Shown: positions 26,884 to 38,900, numbered from the stretch's first letter. The stretch: 64,000 nucleotides of DNA from Paraburkholderia sp. PGU19 (GCF_013426915.1 NZ_AP023180.1:558001-622000); one strand, 5' to 3'. Notes: generated by a model from the sequence alone, not told the origin. Translations and numbers: made by a program.

Positions 26884-29800
26884 ATGCATCTGCTGCGCAC
26901 CGTCCCCGGCGGCTTCGTCGACGATACGAAGGGCGTGATCCGTATCGACCAGAAGCCCGCCGATATCGTGATCCTCAGTTCCGCCGACACGACGCTGTCG
27001 CTGCTCGCGAGCGTCGTGCCGCGTCTGGGCGACGGTTTTCCGAGCGTGCGGCTCGCGAATGTCACGTATCTGCGGCAGCCGGCTTCCGTGGACTTCTATC
27101 TCGACGATGTGTTGCAGCATGCGCGCGTGGTCGTCGTCGATCATCTGGGCGGCGAGGCGTACTGGCCGTACGGGATCGAACAGGTCGTGGCGCTGGCGCA
27201 GCGCAAGCAGCAGACGCTGGCGATGTTTTCCGGCGACTTGCAGGAAGACCCGAATCTGCTCGCGCGGAGCACGGCCGACGCAGACCTGTGCCATCAGTTG
27301 TGGCGTTATCTGCGCGAGGGCGGCGCGCACAACGCCGAGTCGTTCATGCGCTGCATTGCGTGGCGCGGGTTCGGCTGGGGCAAGGAGCCGGCGCCGCCGA
27401 GCCCGCTGCCTGCCGCTGCGCTGTATCACCCCGCGCGCGACATGGCGACCATCGACGACTGGCAGGCGCGCTGGAAGCCCGATGCGTCCGTCGTCGCGAT
27501 CCTGTTCTACAAGGCCCATTTGCAGGCGGCCAACACGGCCGTATTCGATGCGTTGATCGACGCGCTCGAAGCGCGCGGAATGAATCCGCTGCCCGTTGCG
27601 ATCACGTCGTTGAAAGACGCGATTAGCCGCGATGTCGTGCAGCAACTCGCCGCACAGCATCGCATCGCGCTCGTGCTGAACACGACGGCATTCGCGGCTT
27701 CCGCCATCGATGATCCCGAACCGCTCGCGCTAGCGGGCGACGCGCCCGTGATGCAGGTGATCCTGAGCGGCGGCAATCGCGAAGACTGGGTGAACGACAA
27801 CCACGGCCTCAATTCGCGCGACATCGCGATGCACGTCGCGCTGCCCGAAGTGGATGGCCGCATCATCACGCGCGCGATCAGTTTCAAGGGGCTTGCGTAT
27901 CGCTGCCCGCATACGGAAGTGGACGTGGTCCGCTATCAGCCGGATCAGGAACGCGTTGGGTTTATCGCGGAGTTGAGCGAGCGCTGGTGCAGGTTGCGGA
28001 TCAAAGAGAATGCGGACAAGAAGCTCGCGCTGATCCTCGCGAACTATCCGATGAGCGAAGGGCGCATCGGCAACGGCGTGGGACTCGATACGCCTGCGTC
28101 CGTGGTGAACATTCTGACGATGCTGCGCGACGAAGGCTATCGCATCGACGACGTGCCTTCGAACGGCGATGCGTTGATGGATGCCTTGACGCAAGGCGTG
28201 ACCAACGATCCCGTCGTTCGTGATCTGCGGCCCGCTTTGCAAAGCCTTGCGTTGAGTGATTACATGACGCACTTCGCGCGTCTGCCGCAGTCGATGCGCG
28301 ACGCTTTGAATGCGAAGTGGGGCCCGCCCGAGCAAGATCCTACTTTGCGGCGCGGGCGCTTCATGATCGCGGGCTGGCGATGCGGACATGCGTTCATCGG
28401 TATTCAGCCGCCGCGTTCGCGCGAACAGAACGATTATGCGAGCTATCACGATGCCGAACTCGTGCCGCCGCATGCATATCTCGCGTTCTATTTCTGGCTG
28501 CGTCATCAGTTCAATATCGATGCCGTCGTGCATGTCGGCAAGCACGGCAATCTCGAATGGCTGCCGGGCAAGAGCGTCGCGTTGAGCGATGCCTGCTGGC
28601 CCGATGCGATACTCGGGCCGCTGCCACATCTGTACCCGTTCATCGTCAACGATCCGGGCGAGGGGAGTCAGGCGAAGCGGCGCGCGCAGGCTGTGATCAT
28701 CGATCATCTGATGCCACCGCTCACGCGCGCGGAAAACTACGGACCTTTGCAGGACCTCGAACGCCAGGTCGACGAATACTACGACGCGTTGATGGTCGAT
28801 CCGCGCCGCGCGAAGCTGTTGCGCCGGACCATTCTCGATACGATCGTCAAGCATCGGCTGCATGAAGAGCTGAGTCTCGAAGCACCTGTTGATAGCGATG
28901 CGGAAGACTCGTTACTGACGAGCGTCGATGCATGGCTGTGCGAGCTGAAGGAAGCGCAGATTCGTGACGGCTTGCATACGTTCGGGCAATCGCCTGACGG
29001 CATACAACGGCGCGACACGTTGCTCGCGCTTGGGCGCTTTCCAGTAGGCGATGGACGGGACGCAAAGGCGGGCATTATCGATGCGCTGGCGCGCGATCTC
29101 GGTGTGGATCATCTGTTCGATCCGTTGTCGGCGGATTGGTCGGCGGAGTGGAACGGCCCGCGTCCTGCTCTGTTGCAACACGTCAGCGACGCGCCGTGGC
29201 GTCATAACGGCGATACGCGCGAAAGGCTCGAACTGCTCGCGGCGTCCTTGCTCGATGATATGTGCGGGATGTCGCCAGGCGCGTTCTCAACCATAGATGA
29301 ACTGCCGCAAGCGGCGCGCGTGCTCGAACGATTGCGCGACGATATTCTGCCGCGTCTTGACGCATGCGGCCCGCACGAACTGATGCACCTGAAGCGCGGA
29401 CTCGAAGGACGCTTCGTGCCGCCCGGCCCGAGCGGCTCGCCGTCGCGCGGACGTCCCGACGTGCTGCCTACGGGCCGCAACTTCTATTCCGTCGATACCC
29501 GCGCCATTCCGACGCAAGCGGCGTGGTCGCTGGGGCTCAAGTCCGCACAGACACTGATCGAGCGGCACTTGCAGGAGCACGGCGACTATCCGCGCGCGAT
29601 TGGCCTCTCCGTGTGGGGCACGGCGACGATGCGCACCGGCGGCGACGATATCGCGCAGGCGCTTGCGTTGATCGGTGTACGGCCGAAGTGGGCGCCGGGC
29701 AGTCATCGCGTGACGGACTTTGAAATCATGCCGATTGCGGCGTTCGATCGACCGCGTATCGATGTCACGTTGCGCGTGTCGGGTTTCTTCCGCGATGCGT

Positions 29801-30681
29801 TTGCGAACGTGATGCATCTGTTCGATGCAGCCGTGCAGGCCGTTGCCGAACTCGACGAGCCCGAAGATGTGAATCCCATCCGCGCGCGCGTGCTGCGCGA
29901 GCGCGACGCGTGGATCGCGCGCGGCGTCGCGCCCGAAGAAGCGCGCAGGCGTGCGGGCTTTCGGGTGTTCAGCGCGCGTCCGGGTGCCTATGGCGCAGGT
30001 TTGCAGCAGATGATCGACACGCAGCAATGGCAAACGGATGCCGATCTCGCGGACGCGTATCTGTCGTGGGGCGGCTATGCGTACACGCAGAAAAGCGCCG
30101 GCGAAGAAGCGCGGCACGCATTCGGCACGCGGCTCGCTGCGATGGATGTGGTGTTGCAGAACCAGGACAATCGCGAGCACGACGTGCTCGATTCGAACGA
30201 TTACTACCAGTTTCAAGGCGGCATGACGGCGGCCGTGCGGCATCTCGCGGGCAGTCAGCCGCATGTGTATCACGCCGATCACAGCAACCCTGACACGCCG
30301 CGCATTCGCACGCTGCACGAAGAGATCGCGCGCGTGATCCGTTCGCGCGTGGTGAATCCGAAGTGGCTGGATGGCGTGAAGCGTCACGGCTACAAAGGCG
30401 CGGCGGAAATCGCGGCGACTGTCGATTATCTGTACGGCTACGACGCGACGGCGCGCGTGGTCGCCGATCATCAATACGCGCTCGTCGCCGATGCGTATCT
30501 GAACGACGCGGATACGCGCGAGTTCATGCGCAAGCACAATCCGCATGCGCTGCATGGCGTCTGCGAGCGGCTGCTCGAAGCGATGCAGCGCGGGCTATGG
30601 CAACAACCGGGCGAGTATCGCGCGCAGGTCGAACAGCATCTGCTGGACAGCGAACAGCACATTGAAGGATCACGATCATGA
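26884..30681 (+). CDS. cobN: Aerobic cobaltochelatase large subunit
   Basis: The 1265-residue protein is the large, substrate-binding subunit of the ATP-dependent cobalt chelatase, related to magnesium chelatase ChlH/BchH. The family motif VHVGKHGNLEWLPGKS is at about residues 549-564, and the C-terminal part has NQDNREHDVLDSNDYYQFQG. Length is normal for CobN. It inserts Co(II) into hydrogenobyrinate a,c-diamide with two AAA+/VWA partners. Its stop overlaps the ATG of the chlI-like gene (ATGA), which supplies the ATPase. The ribosome site is weak, so translation may depend on coupling to cobW. Confidence 0.95.
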   Translation: MHLLRTVPGGFVDDTKGVIRIDQKPADIVILSSADTTLSLLASVVPRLGDGFPSVRLANVTYLRQPASVDFYLDDVLQHARVVVVDHLGGEAYWPYGIEQVVALAQRKQQTLAMFSGDLQEDPNLLARSTADADLCHQLWRYLREGGAHNAESFMRCIAWRGFGWGKEPAPPSPLPAAALYHPARDMATIDDWQARWKPDASVVAILFYKAHLQAANTAVFDALIDALEARGMNPLPVAITSLKDAISRDVVQQLAAQHRIALVLNTTAFAASAIDDPEPLALAGDAPVMQVILSGGNREDWVNDNHGLNSRDIAMHVALPEVDGRIITRAISFKGLAYRCPHTEVDVVRYQPDQERVGFIAELSERWCRLRIKENADKKLALILANYPMSEGRIGNGVGLDTPASVVNILTMLRDEGYRIDDVPSNGDALMDALTQGVTNDPVVRDLRPALQSLALSDYMTHFARLPQSMRDALNAKWGPPEQDPTLRRGRFMIAGWRCGHAFIGIQPPRSREQNDYASYHDAELVPPHAYLAFYFWLRHQFNIDAVVHVGKHGNLEWLPGKSVALSDACWPDAILGPLPHLYPFIVNDPGEGSQAKRRAQAVIIDHLMPPLTRAENYGPLQDLERQVDEYYDALMVDPRRAKLLRRTILDTIVKHRLHEELSLEAPVDSDAEDSLLTSVDAWLCELKEAQIRDGLHTFGQSPDGIQRRDTLLALGRFPVGDGRDAKAGIIDALARDLGVDHLFDPLSADWSAEWNGPRPALLQHVSDAPWRHNGDTRERLELLAASLLDDMCGMSPGAFSTIDELPQAARVLERLRDDILPRLDACGPHELMHLKRGLEGRFVPPGPSGSPSRGRPDVLPTGRNFYSVDTRAIPTQAAWSLGLKSAQTLIERHLQEHGDYPRAIGLSVWGTATMRTGGDDIAQALALIGVRPKWAPGSHRVTDFEIMPIAAFDRPRIDVTLRVSGFFRDAFANVMHLFDAAVQAVAELDEPEDVNPIRARVLRERDAWIARGVAPEEARRRAGFRVFSARPGAYGAGLQQMIDTQQWQTDADLADAYLSWGGYAYTQKSAGEEARHAFGTRLAAMDVVLQNQDNREHDVLDSNDYYQFQGGMTAAVRHLAGSQPHVYHADHSNPDTPRIRTLHEEIARVIRSRVVNPKWLDGVKRHGYKGAAEIAATVDYLYGYDATARVVADHQYALVADAYLNDADTREFMRKHNPHALHGVCERLLEAMQRGLWQQPGEYRAQVEQHLLDSEQHIEGSRS

Positions 30682-31718
30682 GCGAAGCCAGCGCGCGGCG
30701 CGCGGCCTTTCCGTTTTCTGCGTTGATCGGCCAGGCGCCGTTGCAACAGGCACTGTTGCTGGCCGCCGTCGATCCCGGCATCGGCGGCGTGCTGGTCAGC
30801 GGACCACGCGGGACGGCGAAATCGACGGCTGCGCGCGCGTTGGCCGAGTTGTTGCCCGAAGGCCATTTCGTGACGTTGCCGCTCGGCGCGAGCGAAGACC
30901 GGCTGATCGGCACGCTCGATATCGAATCGGCGTTGCGCGATGCGTCGGTGCGCTTTTCGCCGGGATTGTTGGCGAAGGCGCATCGCGGCGTGCTGTATGT
31001 CGATGAAGTGAACCTGTTGCCCGATGGGCTCGTCGATGCGCTGCTCGACGCGGCGGCGAGCGGCGTGAACACCATCGAGCGCGACGGCGTGTCGCACACG
31101 CACGATGCGAGTTTCGTGCTGATCGGCACGATGAACCCGGAAGAGGGCGAGTTGCGTCCGCAACTGACGGACCGGTTCGGGTTGATGGTCGAACTGGAAA
31201 ACTGCTACGAGCCGCAGATACGTCAGGCAATCGTCAAGGCGCGGCTTGCGTTCGATCTCGATCCTGTTGCATTTCGTGTGTCTCATGCGGCGGACCAGGA
31301 TGCGTATGTCGCGCGGCTTCGCGATGCGCGCGCAGCGTTGCTGCGTTTGTCGTTCGACGATGAAGTGCATGCGCACGTCAGTGCGTTGTGCATTGCGGCT
31401 GGCGTCGACGGATTGCGCGCCGATCTCGTGATGCTGCGCGCGGCGCGTGCGCTGGCCGCGCTCGAACAGGCCGATGCCGTGACGGTCGCGCATGTCGACA
31501 GTGTGGCTGAATCAGTGCTGCTGCATCGGCGCCGGCACGATGAGCGTGCCGCGCAGCAGCAGGACGGTTCGTCTGCACTGTCGTCTTCCTCTGCGCAGCA
31601 TGCTTCAACCGATACCACGAGTGCTTCCGCAGAAGCCGACTACGGTTATCTTCCCCCAGAACCGACAGGCATGACGCGCGTGAAGGGCGTCATTCCACTC
31701 AACGCAAAAAAACGCTGA
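30678..31718 (+). CDS. Magnesium chelatase ChlI-like AAA+ ATPase, chelatase partner of CobN
   Basis: The 346-residue ATPase has the Walker A motif GPRGTAKSTAARAL (about residues 41-54), Walker B GVLYVDEVNLLPDGLVDALL (about 104-123) and FVLIGTMNPEEGELRPQLTDRFG, the sensor and arginine-finger region of ChlI/BchI. The C-terminal 60 residues are Ser/Gln-rich, ending TRVKGVIPLNAKKR. The organism shows no photosynthesis genes here, and the gene overlaps cobN. So the best reading is that it replaces CobS in the cobalt chelatase, a swap proposed for many proteobacteria that lack CobST. Confidence 0.9.
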   Translation: MSEASARRAAFPFSALIGQAPLQQALLLAAVDPGIGGVLVSGPRGTAKSTAARALAELLPEGHFVTLPLGASEDRLIGTLDIESALRDASVRFSPGLLAKAHRGVLYVDEVNLLPDGLVDALLDAAASGVNTIERDGVSHTHDASFVLIGTMNPEEGELRPQLTDRFGLMVELENCYEPQIRQAIVKARLAFDLDPVAFRVSHAADQDAYVARLRDARAALLRLSFDDEVHAHVSALCIAAGVDGLRADLVMLRAARALAALEQADAVTVAHVDSVAESVLLHRRRHDERAAQQQDGSSALSSSSAQHASTDTTSASAEADYGYLPPEPTGMTRVKGVIPLNAKKR

Positions 31719-31747
31719 GCCATCGAAAGAGCGCGGCCGCGCGCGCA

Positions 31748-32389
31748 ATGCGCAGCGGTTTTCGATGGCGGCAAGGCGCGGGCGATGCAACGCGAGGCGG
31801 TTCGTCCGGCGCGAGACGCATTGCGTGGCCGCGCACGCTCGCGGCAAAGCGCAATGCGCGATTGCGCAGCGAACATCTGCGTTTCGTGCATGAAGAGGCA
31901 CGCGGCGGCGTGTTGCATTGCTTCGTGCTCGATTGTTCCCATTCGATGCTATCCGGCCAACGGCTGGCGCTTGCCAAAGGGCTGCTCGTCGCGCTGTTCG
32001 ATCAGGCGCGCGCGACGCGGTCGGAGGTTGCGCTGGTGTGTTTTGGCGGGGTTGGGGCGGATGTGCGTTTCGGCCCGGCTGTGCCGCGCTGGTGGAACGA
32101 GCGGTGGCTCGCGCCGGTCGGCGGCGGTGGCGGGACGCCTTTCGTGCTGGGTATCGAAACGGCGTCTGCGTTGCTCGAACGGGCGGCGCGCAAGCATCCG
32201 ACACAGCAACGCTGTCTATGGATTTTCTCTGATGGCCGCAGCAGCGGCTCGCCCATGCGGCCAGCGGCGGCCGACCGTGTCCAGTTCGTCGACTTCGAGC
32301 GTGACAGCGGGCTGCGAACAGGGCGTTGCGCGCGGCTTGCCGACGCGTGGGGCAGCGAGTGCGTCAGGCCGCACGAGTTGCTCAGCTAG
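31748..32389 (+). CDS. VWA-domain protein, ChlD/CobT-like chelatase partner
   Basis: The 213-residue protein is a von Willebrand A domain with an intact MIDAS motif, LDCSHSMLSGQ (DxSxS near residue 62), and VGGGGGTPFVLGIE with LWIFSDGRSSG later. It matches the C-terminal metal-binding half of ChlD/BchD and CobT without their AAA+ half. It follows the ChlI-like gene by 29 bases. The frame is open upstream through a basic stretch that overlaps the ChlI-like stop, so the true start could be a non-ATG codon further upstream. Likely third subunit of the cobalt chelatase. Confidence 0.82.
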   Translation: MRSGFRWRQGAGDATRGGSSGARRIAWPRTLAAKRNARLRSEHLRFVHEEARGGVLHCFVLDCSHSMLSGQRLALAKGLLVALFDQARATRSEVALVCFGGVGADVRFGPAVPRWWNERWLAPVGGGGGTPFVLGIETASALLERAARKHPTQQRCLWIFSDGRSSGSPMRPAAADRVQFVDFERDSGLRTGRCARLADAWGSECVRPHELLS

Positions 32390-32954
32390 ACATGCGGCGG
32401 GGCCGCGCGTCGACATTCCTGATTTTCTTGATCCCAATCCGAAGCTTGCCTGCGTGCGGTCCAATTGACCGCCGAGACAACGCGATCGTCTTTTAGTAGT
32501 CGTTTTTCCTTTGCTATTTCATTGTTGAACGGCCTCGAACTGATTTGATTAGGAATGCAGATTCTAAAGATGAATTTGTAAGAGTTGCGAAGGATAACGC
32601 CTACTTTGCATAGAAATTTGCAGGATCGTCTGTGGGCGTTCTTCGAAATTTTCCTTTGAACTTTCCTATTGGGATTGTTCCTATGTCCGGGTATTAACCG
32701 TCTCCCATACCGTTCATGACCTGAGAATCGATCGCCCTCAATTGATTGGAAATTCAATCAGTCGGATCGCGCTGTTCTCACTTGTTGCGCGATGAACGCG
32801 AACGCGAACGCGAACGCGGCGCGGGTTCGTACTCTTTCGTAGTCGAAAGATGGCGCCGGGCGGATTTTCCGTCGATGTAACAAGGTCCGGCTTCGAATCT
32901 CACATGGTTGCCGGGGAGACTCAGGAAATATCTTTAATACAATAAGGAATGCGA
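32390..32954. other. AT-rich non-coding region before the adhesin gene
   Basis: Positions 32460-32760 are markedly poorer in GC than the rest of the window and hold no gene-like frame. The part next to the adhesin gene has four tandem copies of AACGCG (32795-32818). The promoter of the adhesin must lie here. Its ribosome site AAGGA (32944-32948) is six bases before the chosen ATG. Confidence 0.6.
32795..32818 (+). repeat. Tandem hexanucleotide repeat (AACGCG)4
   Basis: Four perfect AACGCG copies about 140 bases before the adhesin start. Change in copy number would alter promoter or leader spacing, but four copies is short for a phase-variable tract. Confidence 0.7.
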
Positions 32955-35900
32955 ATGAATAAGACGTACCGGTCAGTATGGAACGAATCGACGGGAACGT
33001 GGGTTGCGGCGCAGGAGAATGCGACGGGTAAAAAGAAAAAGGCGCGATCGATCCTGGCAGGGAGCGCCGGCTTTGTCGTGGCGACCAGCGGGATCATAGG
33101 CGTTGGGGTTCTGGGCGCGGCGTCCGCTCAAGCGAGCCAGGTGTGTGTGACGAGCTCGGACGGCAAGGCCAAAGCCAGTTTCTCCTACGCTACGGGAAGC
33201 CTGGTGGCAACCGGGTGCGGGGCCAACGCGAACAACATCCTGGCAAGCGGCCATGACTTGGGCATCGTAGAAGCGCAAAGCTCCGCAATGTGGGTCGACG
33301 GCACCAGCCAAACGATCAACTTCCGCTCCGGCGGGGCAAACGGCAAGCTCGTTCAACTAACGACGGACGCCCGCCTCACAGGCCTTTCCGCTGGCATCAA
33401 CGATTCGGACGCAGTGACTGTGTCCCAGTTGAATTCCGCGATTGGAAGTGGCAGCACCAAGTATTTCCACGCCAATTCGACGCAAACCGATTCTCTGGCG
33501 TCGGGCTCGGAGAGTATTGCAGTGGGCGTGGCGGCGGTCTCCTCGGGTGCCTCGTCGATTGCACAGGGCGTCATGGCGAGCGCTTCCGGCGATAGTTCGG
33601 TCGCGCTCGGCGCGGGTGCGAACGCGACGGGTCCGAAGGCGGTCGCGCTGGGATCGGGCTCCGTCGCGAACTCGTCCACGCTGGGATCCGCTGGCTTCAA
33701 CCCAGGCAGCACTGCTTTGTCCGCGGGAACGGCGAGCGGCGAACTGTCGATCGGCGGCGTCGGATCGGAGCGCCGGATCACCAACGTGGCGGCCGGCTAT
33801 AGCGCAACGGACGCGGTGAACGTGAGCCAGTTGATGTCGGAAGATGCGAAGGTGAACAGCGTTTCGAACAACGTGTCGATCCTGAGCAACACCGTCAATA
33901 ACATTGGCGGCAGCATTAGCAACATCAACAACCAGGTGACGAACATCACCAATGGTGGTGGCATCAAGTATTTCCACGCGAACTCGACGTTGGCGGATTC
34001 GGTGGCATCGGGCGTGGACTCGGTTGCAATCGGTGGTGGCGCGCTGGCAAACAAAGCCGGCAGCATGGCAATTGGCGCTAACGCGAAAGCCGGAAATGGC
34101 TGGGCGACGGGCGATATCGCCATCGGTAGTGGCGCGCAGGCATTCCTGACTAGCAATACAACGGGTGCCATGCCGAGTGTCGCGCTTGGCTATCAGGCTA
34201 ACGCAAATGGTGACGGCATCTGGGGGGCGAATACGGTCGTCGGCGGGTACGCAACCGCGTCGAGCTTTGATGCCACGGCGATCGGCTATTCGACCAACGC
34301 CAGTTCGAACGCGGTAGCCGTCGGCTATAACTCGACTGCATCGGCGAATTCTGTAGCGATTGGTTACGTCGCGAAAACGACAGGGACCTCGGCGATTGCG
34401 CTGGGGCAATCGGCGCTGGCCGCCGGGAATAACGGAATCGCGCTGGGCACGTCGGCGAGCGCGACGACGGCGAACTCTGTTGCGCTGGGCTCGAACTCGG
34501 TGGCGAACTCGACGACGCTGGGCTCGGCAGGCTTTGCGCCGGGTGGTGCAACACTTTCCGCTGCAACGGCCTTCGGCGAAGTGTCGGTGGGCGCGTCGGC
34601 CAAGGAGCGCCGCATCACGAACGTGGCGGCAGGCTACGCGGCAACGGACGCTGTCAACGTTAGCCAGTTGATGGCTGAAGACGCACGGGTAAATCTCGTC
34701 AACAACAACCTGAGCAACCTGACCAACGTCGTCAACAACATCCCGACTAGCGCCAGTCTGAAGTACTTCCATGCGAACTCGACGCTGGCGGATTCGACGG
34801 TGACGGGAGTCAACAGCGTCGCTGCGGGTCCGGCGGCGGTGGCGAGCGCAAACAACGCGGTAGCGCTTGGCGCGAACTCGGTGGCGGATCGTGCGAATAC
34901 TGTGTCGGTGGGTTCGTCGACAGCGCAACGTCAGATTGCGAACCTGGCGGCGGGTACGGCTAATACCGATGCGGTCAATGTGTCGCAGCTTTCGGGCGTG
35001 ACGCAGGCATTAGGCGGCGGCGCATCGATGAAGGCCGACGGTTCGATTGCGCCACCAACGTATAACGTCTACGGCAATACGTATTCGAACGTAGGTGATG
35101 CGCTCGGGAATATTTCGAGTGCCACCAGCAATATTGTTCAGAGTCTGAAGTACATCAAGTTCGGCGATTTCGGCACTGCGGCGGCAGCGCAGGCGTCCGG
35201 GATCGATACGATCGCACTCGGCGGGAATGCGAACGCCAGCCAGAACGGCGCTATAGCCATCGGCCGTTCGGCCGTCGCTTCGGCTGTGAATTCAGTGGCA
35301 CTCGGTTACGGCTCTCTGGCAACCCAGGCCAACACGTTCTCGGTGGGTAATGCGGTCAGCCAGCGCCGTATTACCAACGTCGCGGACGGTATCGATAGCC
35401 ACGATGCAGCGACCGTTGGTCAGGTGACGACGGACATTCAGGCAGCAATCGCAAATCTGAATACGACGACCAATTCCGGCTTGCTCAAGTCGGCGGTTCG
35501 TTCGAGTTCATTGCTGGGTGCTACCCCGACTTCGAGCTTGACTCCGGATCAATTGATCGCGTCGGGCCCATTGACCTCGACCAGCAAAATTGAGGCGTCG
35601 GGTACGAACTCGGTCGCAATCGGCCTGAACACATTTGCGACGGCTGACAGTTCCGTCGCGATCGGCAACAACGTGCAGGCATTGAGTCCTGGAGCGGTTG
35701 CTATCGGTCAGCAGGCCCATACTGACGGCGTGAACACCGTTGCCATCGGTTCGGACGCATCGGCCCTTGCAGACAACGCAATCGCCATCGGCAACAACTC
35801 CACGGCCGTTGTGGCGGGGGCCACGAACGGCGTTGCGATCGGTAACAATGTGACGATTGGCGGTGTCAACTCGATGGGGATCGGCGCAAATATCGTCGCG

Positions 35901-38900
35901 TCGGGTTCGAACAGCGTCACGCTCGGCTACGGGAGTGCTGACGGTGGTCGCTCTAACGTCCTTTCGGTGGGCAACACCAAATCCGGTGGCCAACGCCAGA
36001 TCATCAACGTCGCAGCGGGCACGCAAAAGACTGACGCCGTGAACGTGTCGCAGCTCACGGGTGTGACGGCTGCCTTGGGCGGCGGTGCAACGGTGAACAC
36101 GGACGGCTCGATCAAGGCGCCGACGTATAGCGTGCAAGGCACGACGGCAACTGACGTCGGCACGGCGATTTCGAAGCTCGACGGCGCGGTGTCGAACGTC
36201 AGCAACAACGTCACGAACCTCACGCAGAACTTCAACAACGTCGTGAACGGCGGAGGCATCAAGTACTTCCACGCGAATTCGGCGCAGGGAGATTCGTCTG
36301 CGTCTGGCGCCGAGTCGGTGGCGATCGGTGGTGGCGCCATCGCGTCGACGTCGAACTCGGTAGCGTTGGGCTCCGGTTCGGTGGCAAGCTCGGGCGCGCT
36401 GGGCGTGAAGGGTTTCGCACCGGATAACGCAGCGCTGACGGCTGGAACGGCCTTCGGTGAACTGTCGGTTGGCACATCGGGCAAGGAACGCCGCATCACG
36501 AATGTCGCGGCAGGCTACAGCGCAACCGACGCGGTGAACGTCAGCCAGTTGATGGCCGAAGATGCAAAGGTCAACAACGTCAGCAGCAACCTCAGCAACC
36601 TGTCCAACGTCGTCAACAATATCGGCACCAACGTGTCGATGAAGTACTTCCACGCGAACTCGTCGCTGAACGACTCGACTGCATCGGGTATCAATGCAAT
36701 CGCTGTGGGCCCGCAAGCGACGGCAGCAGGCACCAATGCGATCGCGGTTGGCTACAACGCGAGTGCGACGGCAGCGGAATCGGTTGCGCTGGGTTCGAAC
36801 TCGACGACGACCGCCAACCTGTCGGCGACGGCATATAACCCGGGTAGCGGCGCGCTGCCAGGCACGACGGCATCGGGCGAAGTGTCGGTGGGCAATGGAA
36901 GCTTCAATCGCCGCATCACTAACGTGGCAGCCGGCTCGGCGGCAACGGATGCGGTGAACGTGAGCCAGTTGATGGCGGAAAACGCGAAGGTCAACGCCGA
37001 AGGCACGGCGACTGCAGCGGCGCTGGGCGGTGGCTCGAGCTACGACTCGACGACGGGCAACATCAGTGCGCCGACGTACACCGCGGGTAACATCGCGTAT
37101 AACAACGTGGCCGGTGCGATCACGAACATCGACGCGCGTCTCTCGAATATCACGGGCGGTACCGGCGACGGCATCAAGTATTTCCACGCCAACTCGACGC
37201 TGGGCGACTCGTCGGCATCGGGCAAGGACAGCGTGGCGATCGGCGGCGCGGCGACGGCATCGACGGCGAATTCGGTGGCATTGGGTTCGAACTCGCTGGC
37301 GAACTCGTCGACGCTGGGCTCGGCTGGCTTTGCACCGGGCGGCGCGACGCTGTCGGGCGCAACGGCGTTCGGCGAAGTGTCGGTGGGCGCACAGGGCAAG
37401 GAGCGCCGCATCACGAACGTTGCAGCAGGCTATGCAGCAACGGACGCGGTGAACGTGAGCCAGTTGATGGCGGAGGACGTGAAGGTTAACAACCTGAGCA
37501 ACACCGTCAACAACATCGCGAACGGCGGCGCGAACATGAAGTACTTCAACGTGAGCTCTTCACTCGCAGCCGCATCGGCAAATGGCGCTGACAGCGTCGC
37601 GGCGGGTCCGGGCGCGGTGGTGTTGTCGACTGCGAGCGGATCCGTGGCGCTGGGTGCGAATTCGGTGGCGGATCGCGCGAATACGGTGTCGGTGGGCTCA
37701 GCGGGCTCGCGACGCCAGATCGTGAACGTGGCGGCGGGTATCCAGACCACCGATGCGGTCAACGTGTCGCAGCTCTCGGGTGTGACGCAGGCATTAGGCG
37801 GCGGTGCATCGGTGAAGGCCGACGGCTCGATTGCGCAGCCAATGTACAACGTTTATGGCAATACGTATTCGAACGTGGGTGATGCGCTCGGGAATATTTC
37901 GAGTGCCACGGGCAATATTGTCCAGAGTCTGAAGTACATCAAGTTCGGCGATTTTGGCAATGCAGCTGCTGCGCAAGCGAGCATGGCCGATACGATTGCA
38001 TTCGGCGGGAATGCGAACGCCAGCCAGAACGGCGCTATAGCCATCGGCCGTTCGGCCGTCGCCTCGGCTGTGAATTCGGTGGCACTCGGTTACGGCTCTG
38101 TGGCAAACCAGGCCTACACGTTCTCGGTGGGTAATGCGATCAGCCAGCGCCGTATTACCAACGTCGCGGACGGTGTCGACGACCACGATGCAGTGACCGT
38201 CGGTCAGATGACGATGGACATTCAGGCAGCAATCGCAAATCTGAATACGACGACCCATTCTGGCTTGCTCAAGTCGGCGGTTGGTCCGAGTTCATTGCTG
38301 GGTGCTCCCCCAGTTTCGAGCTTGACGCCGGATCAATTGATCGCGTCGGGCCCACTGACTTCGGCCAGTGTAGTTGAAGCGTCGGGTACGAACTCGGTCG
38401 CGATCGGCCTGAACACATTTGCGACGGCTGACAGTTCCGTCGCGATCGGCAACAACGTGCAGGCGTTGAGTTCTGGAGCAGTCGCTATCGGTCAGCAGGC
38501 CCATACTGACGGCGTGAACACCGTTGCCATCGGTTCGGACGCATCGGCGCTGGCAGACAGCGCAATCGCCATCGGCAACCACTCCACGGCGGTCGTGGCG
38601 GGGGCGACGAATGGCATTGCGATCGGTAACAATGTGACGATTGGCGGCGTCAACTCGATGGGGATCGGCGCGAACATCGTCGCGCAGGGTTCGAACAGCG
38701 TTACGCTCGGCTACGGCAGTGCTGACGGTGGCCGTGCCAATGTCCTCTCGGTGGGTAACACCAAATCCGGCGGTCAACGCCAGATCATCAACGTCGCCGC
38801 CGGTACGCAGAACAACGACGCCGTGAACGTTTCGCAGCTCGCAGGCGTCGCAAGCGCCCTCGGCGGCGGTGCTTCCGTCAACCCGACGACAGGCGCAATC

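Noticed and set aside
25744..27660. 638-codon minus-strand frame opposite cobW and the start of cobN
   Set aside because: Shadow frame; both plus-strand genes have full family motifs and the antisense protein has none.
32389..32760. AT-rich stretch considered as the edge of a genomic island
   Set aside because: No integrase, tRNA, direct repeats or transposase nearby; low GC alone is more consistent with a regulatory region.
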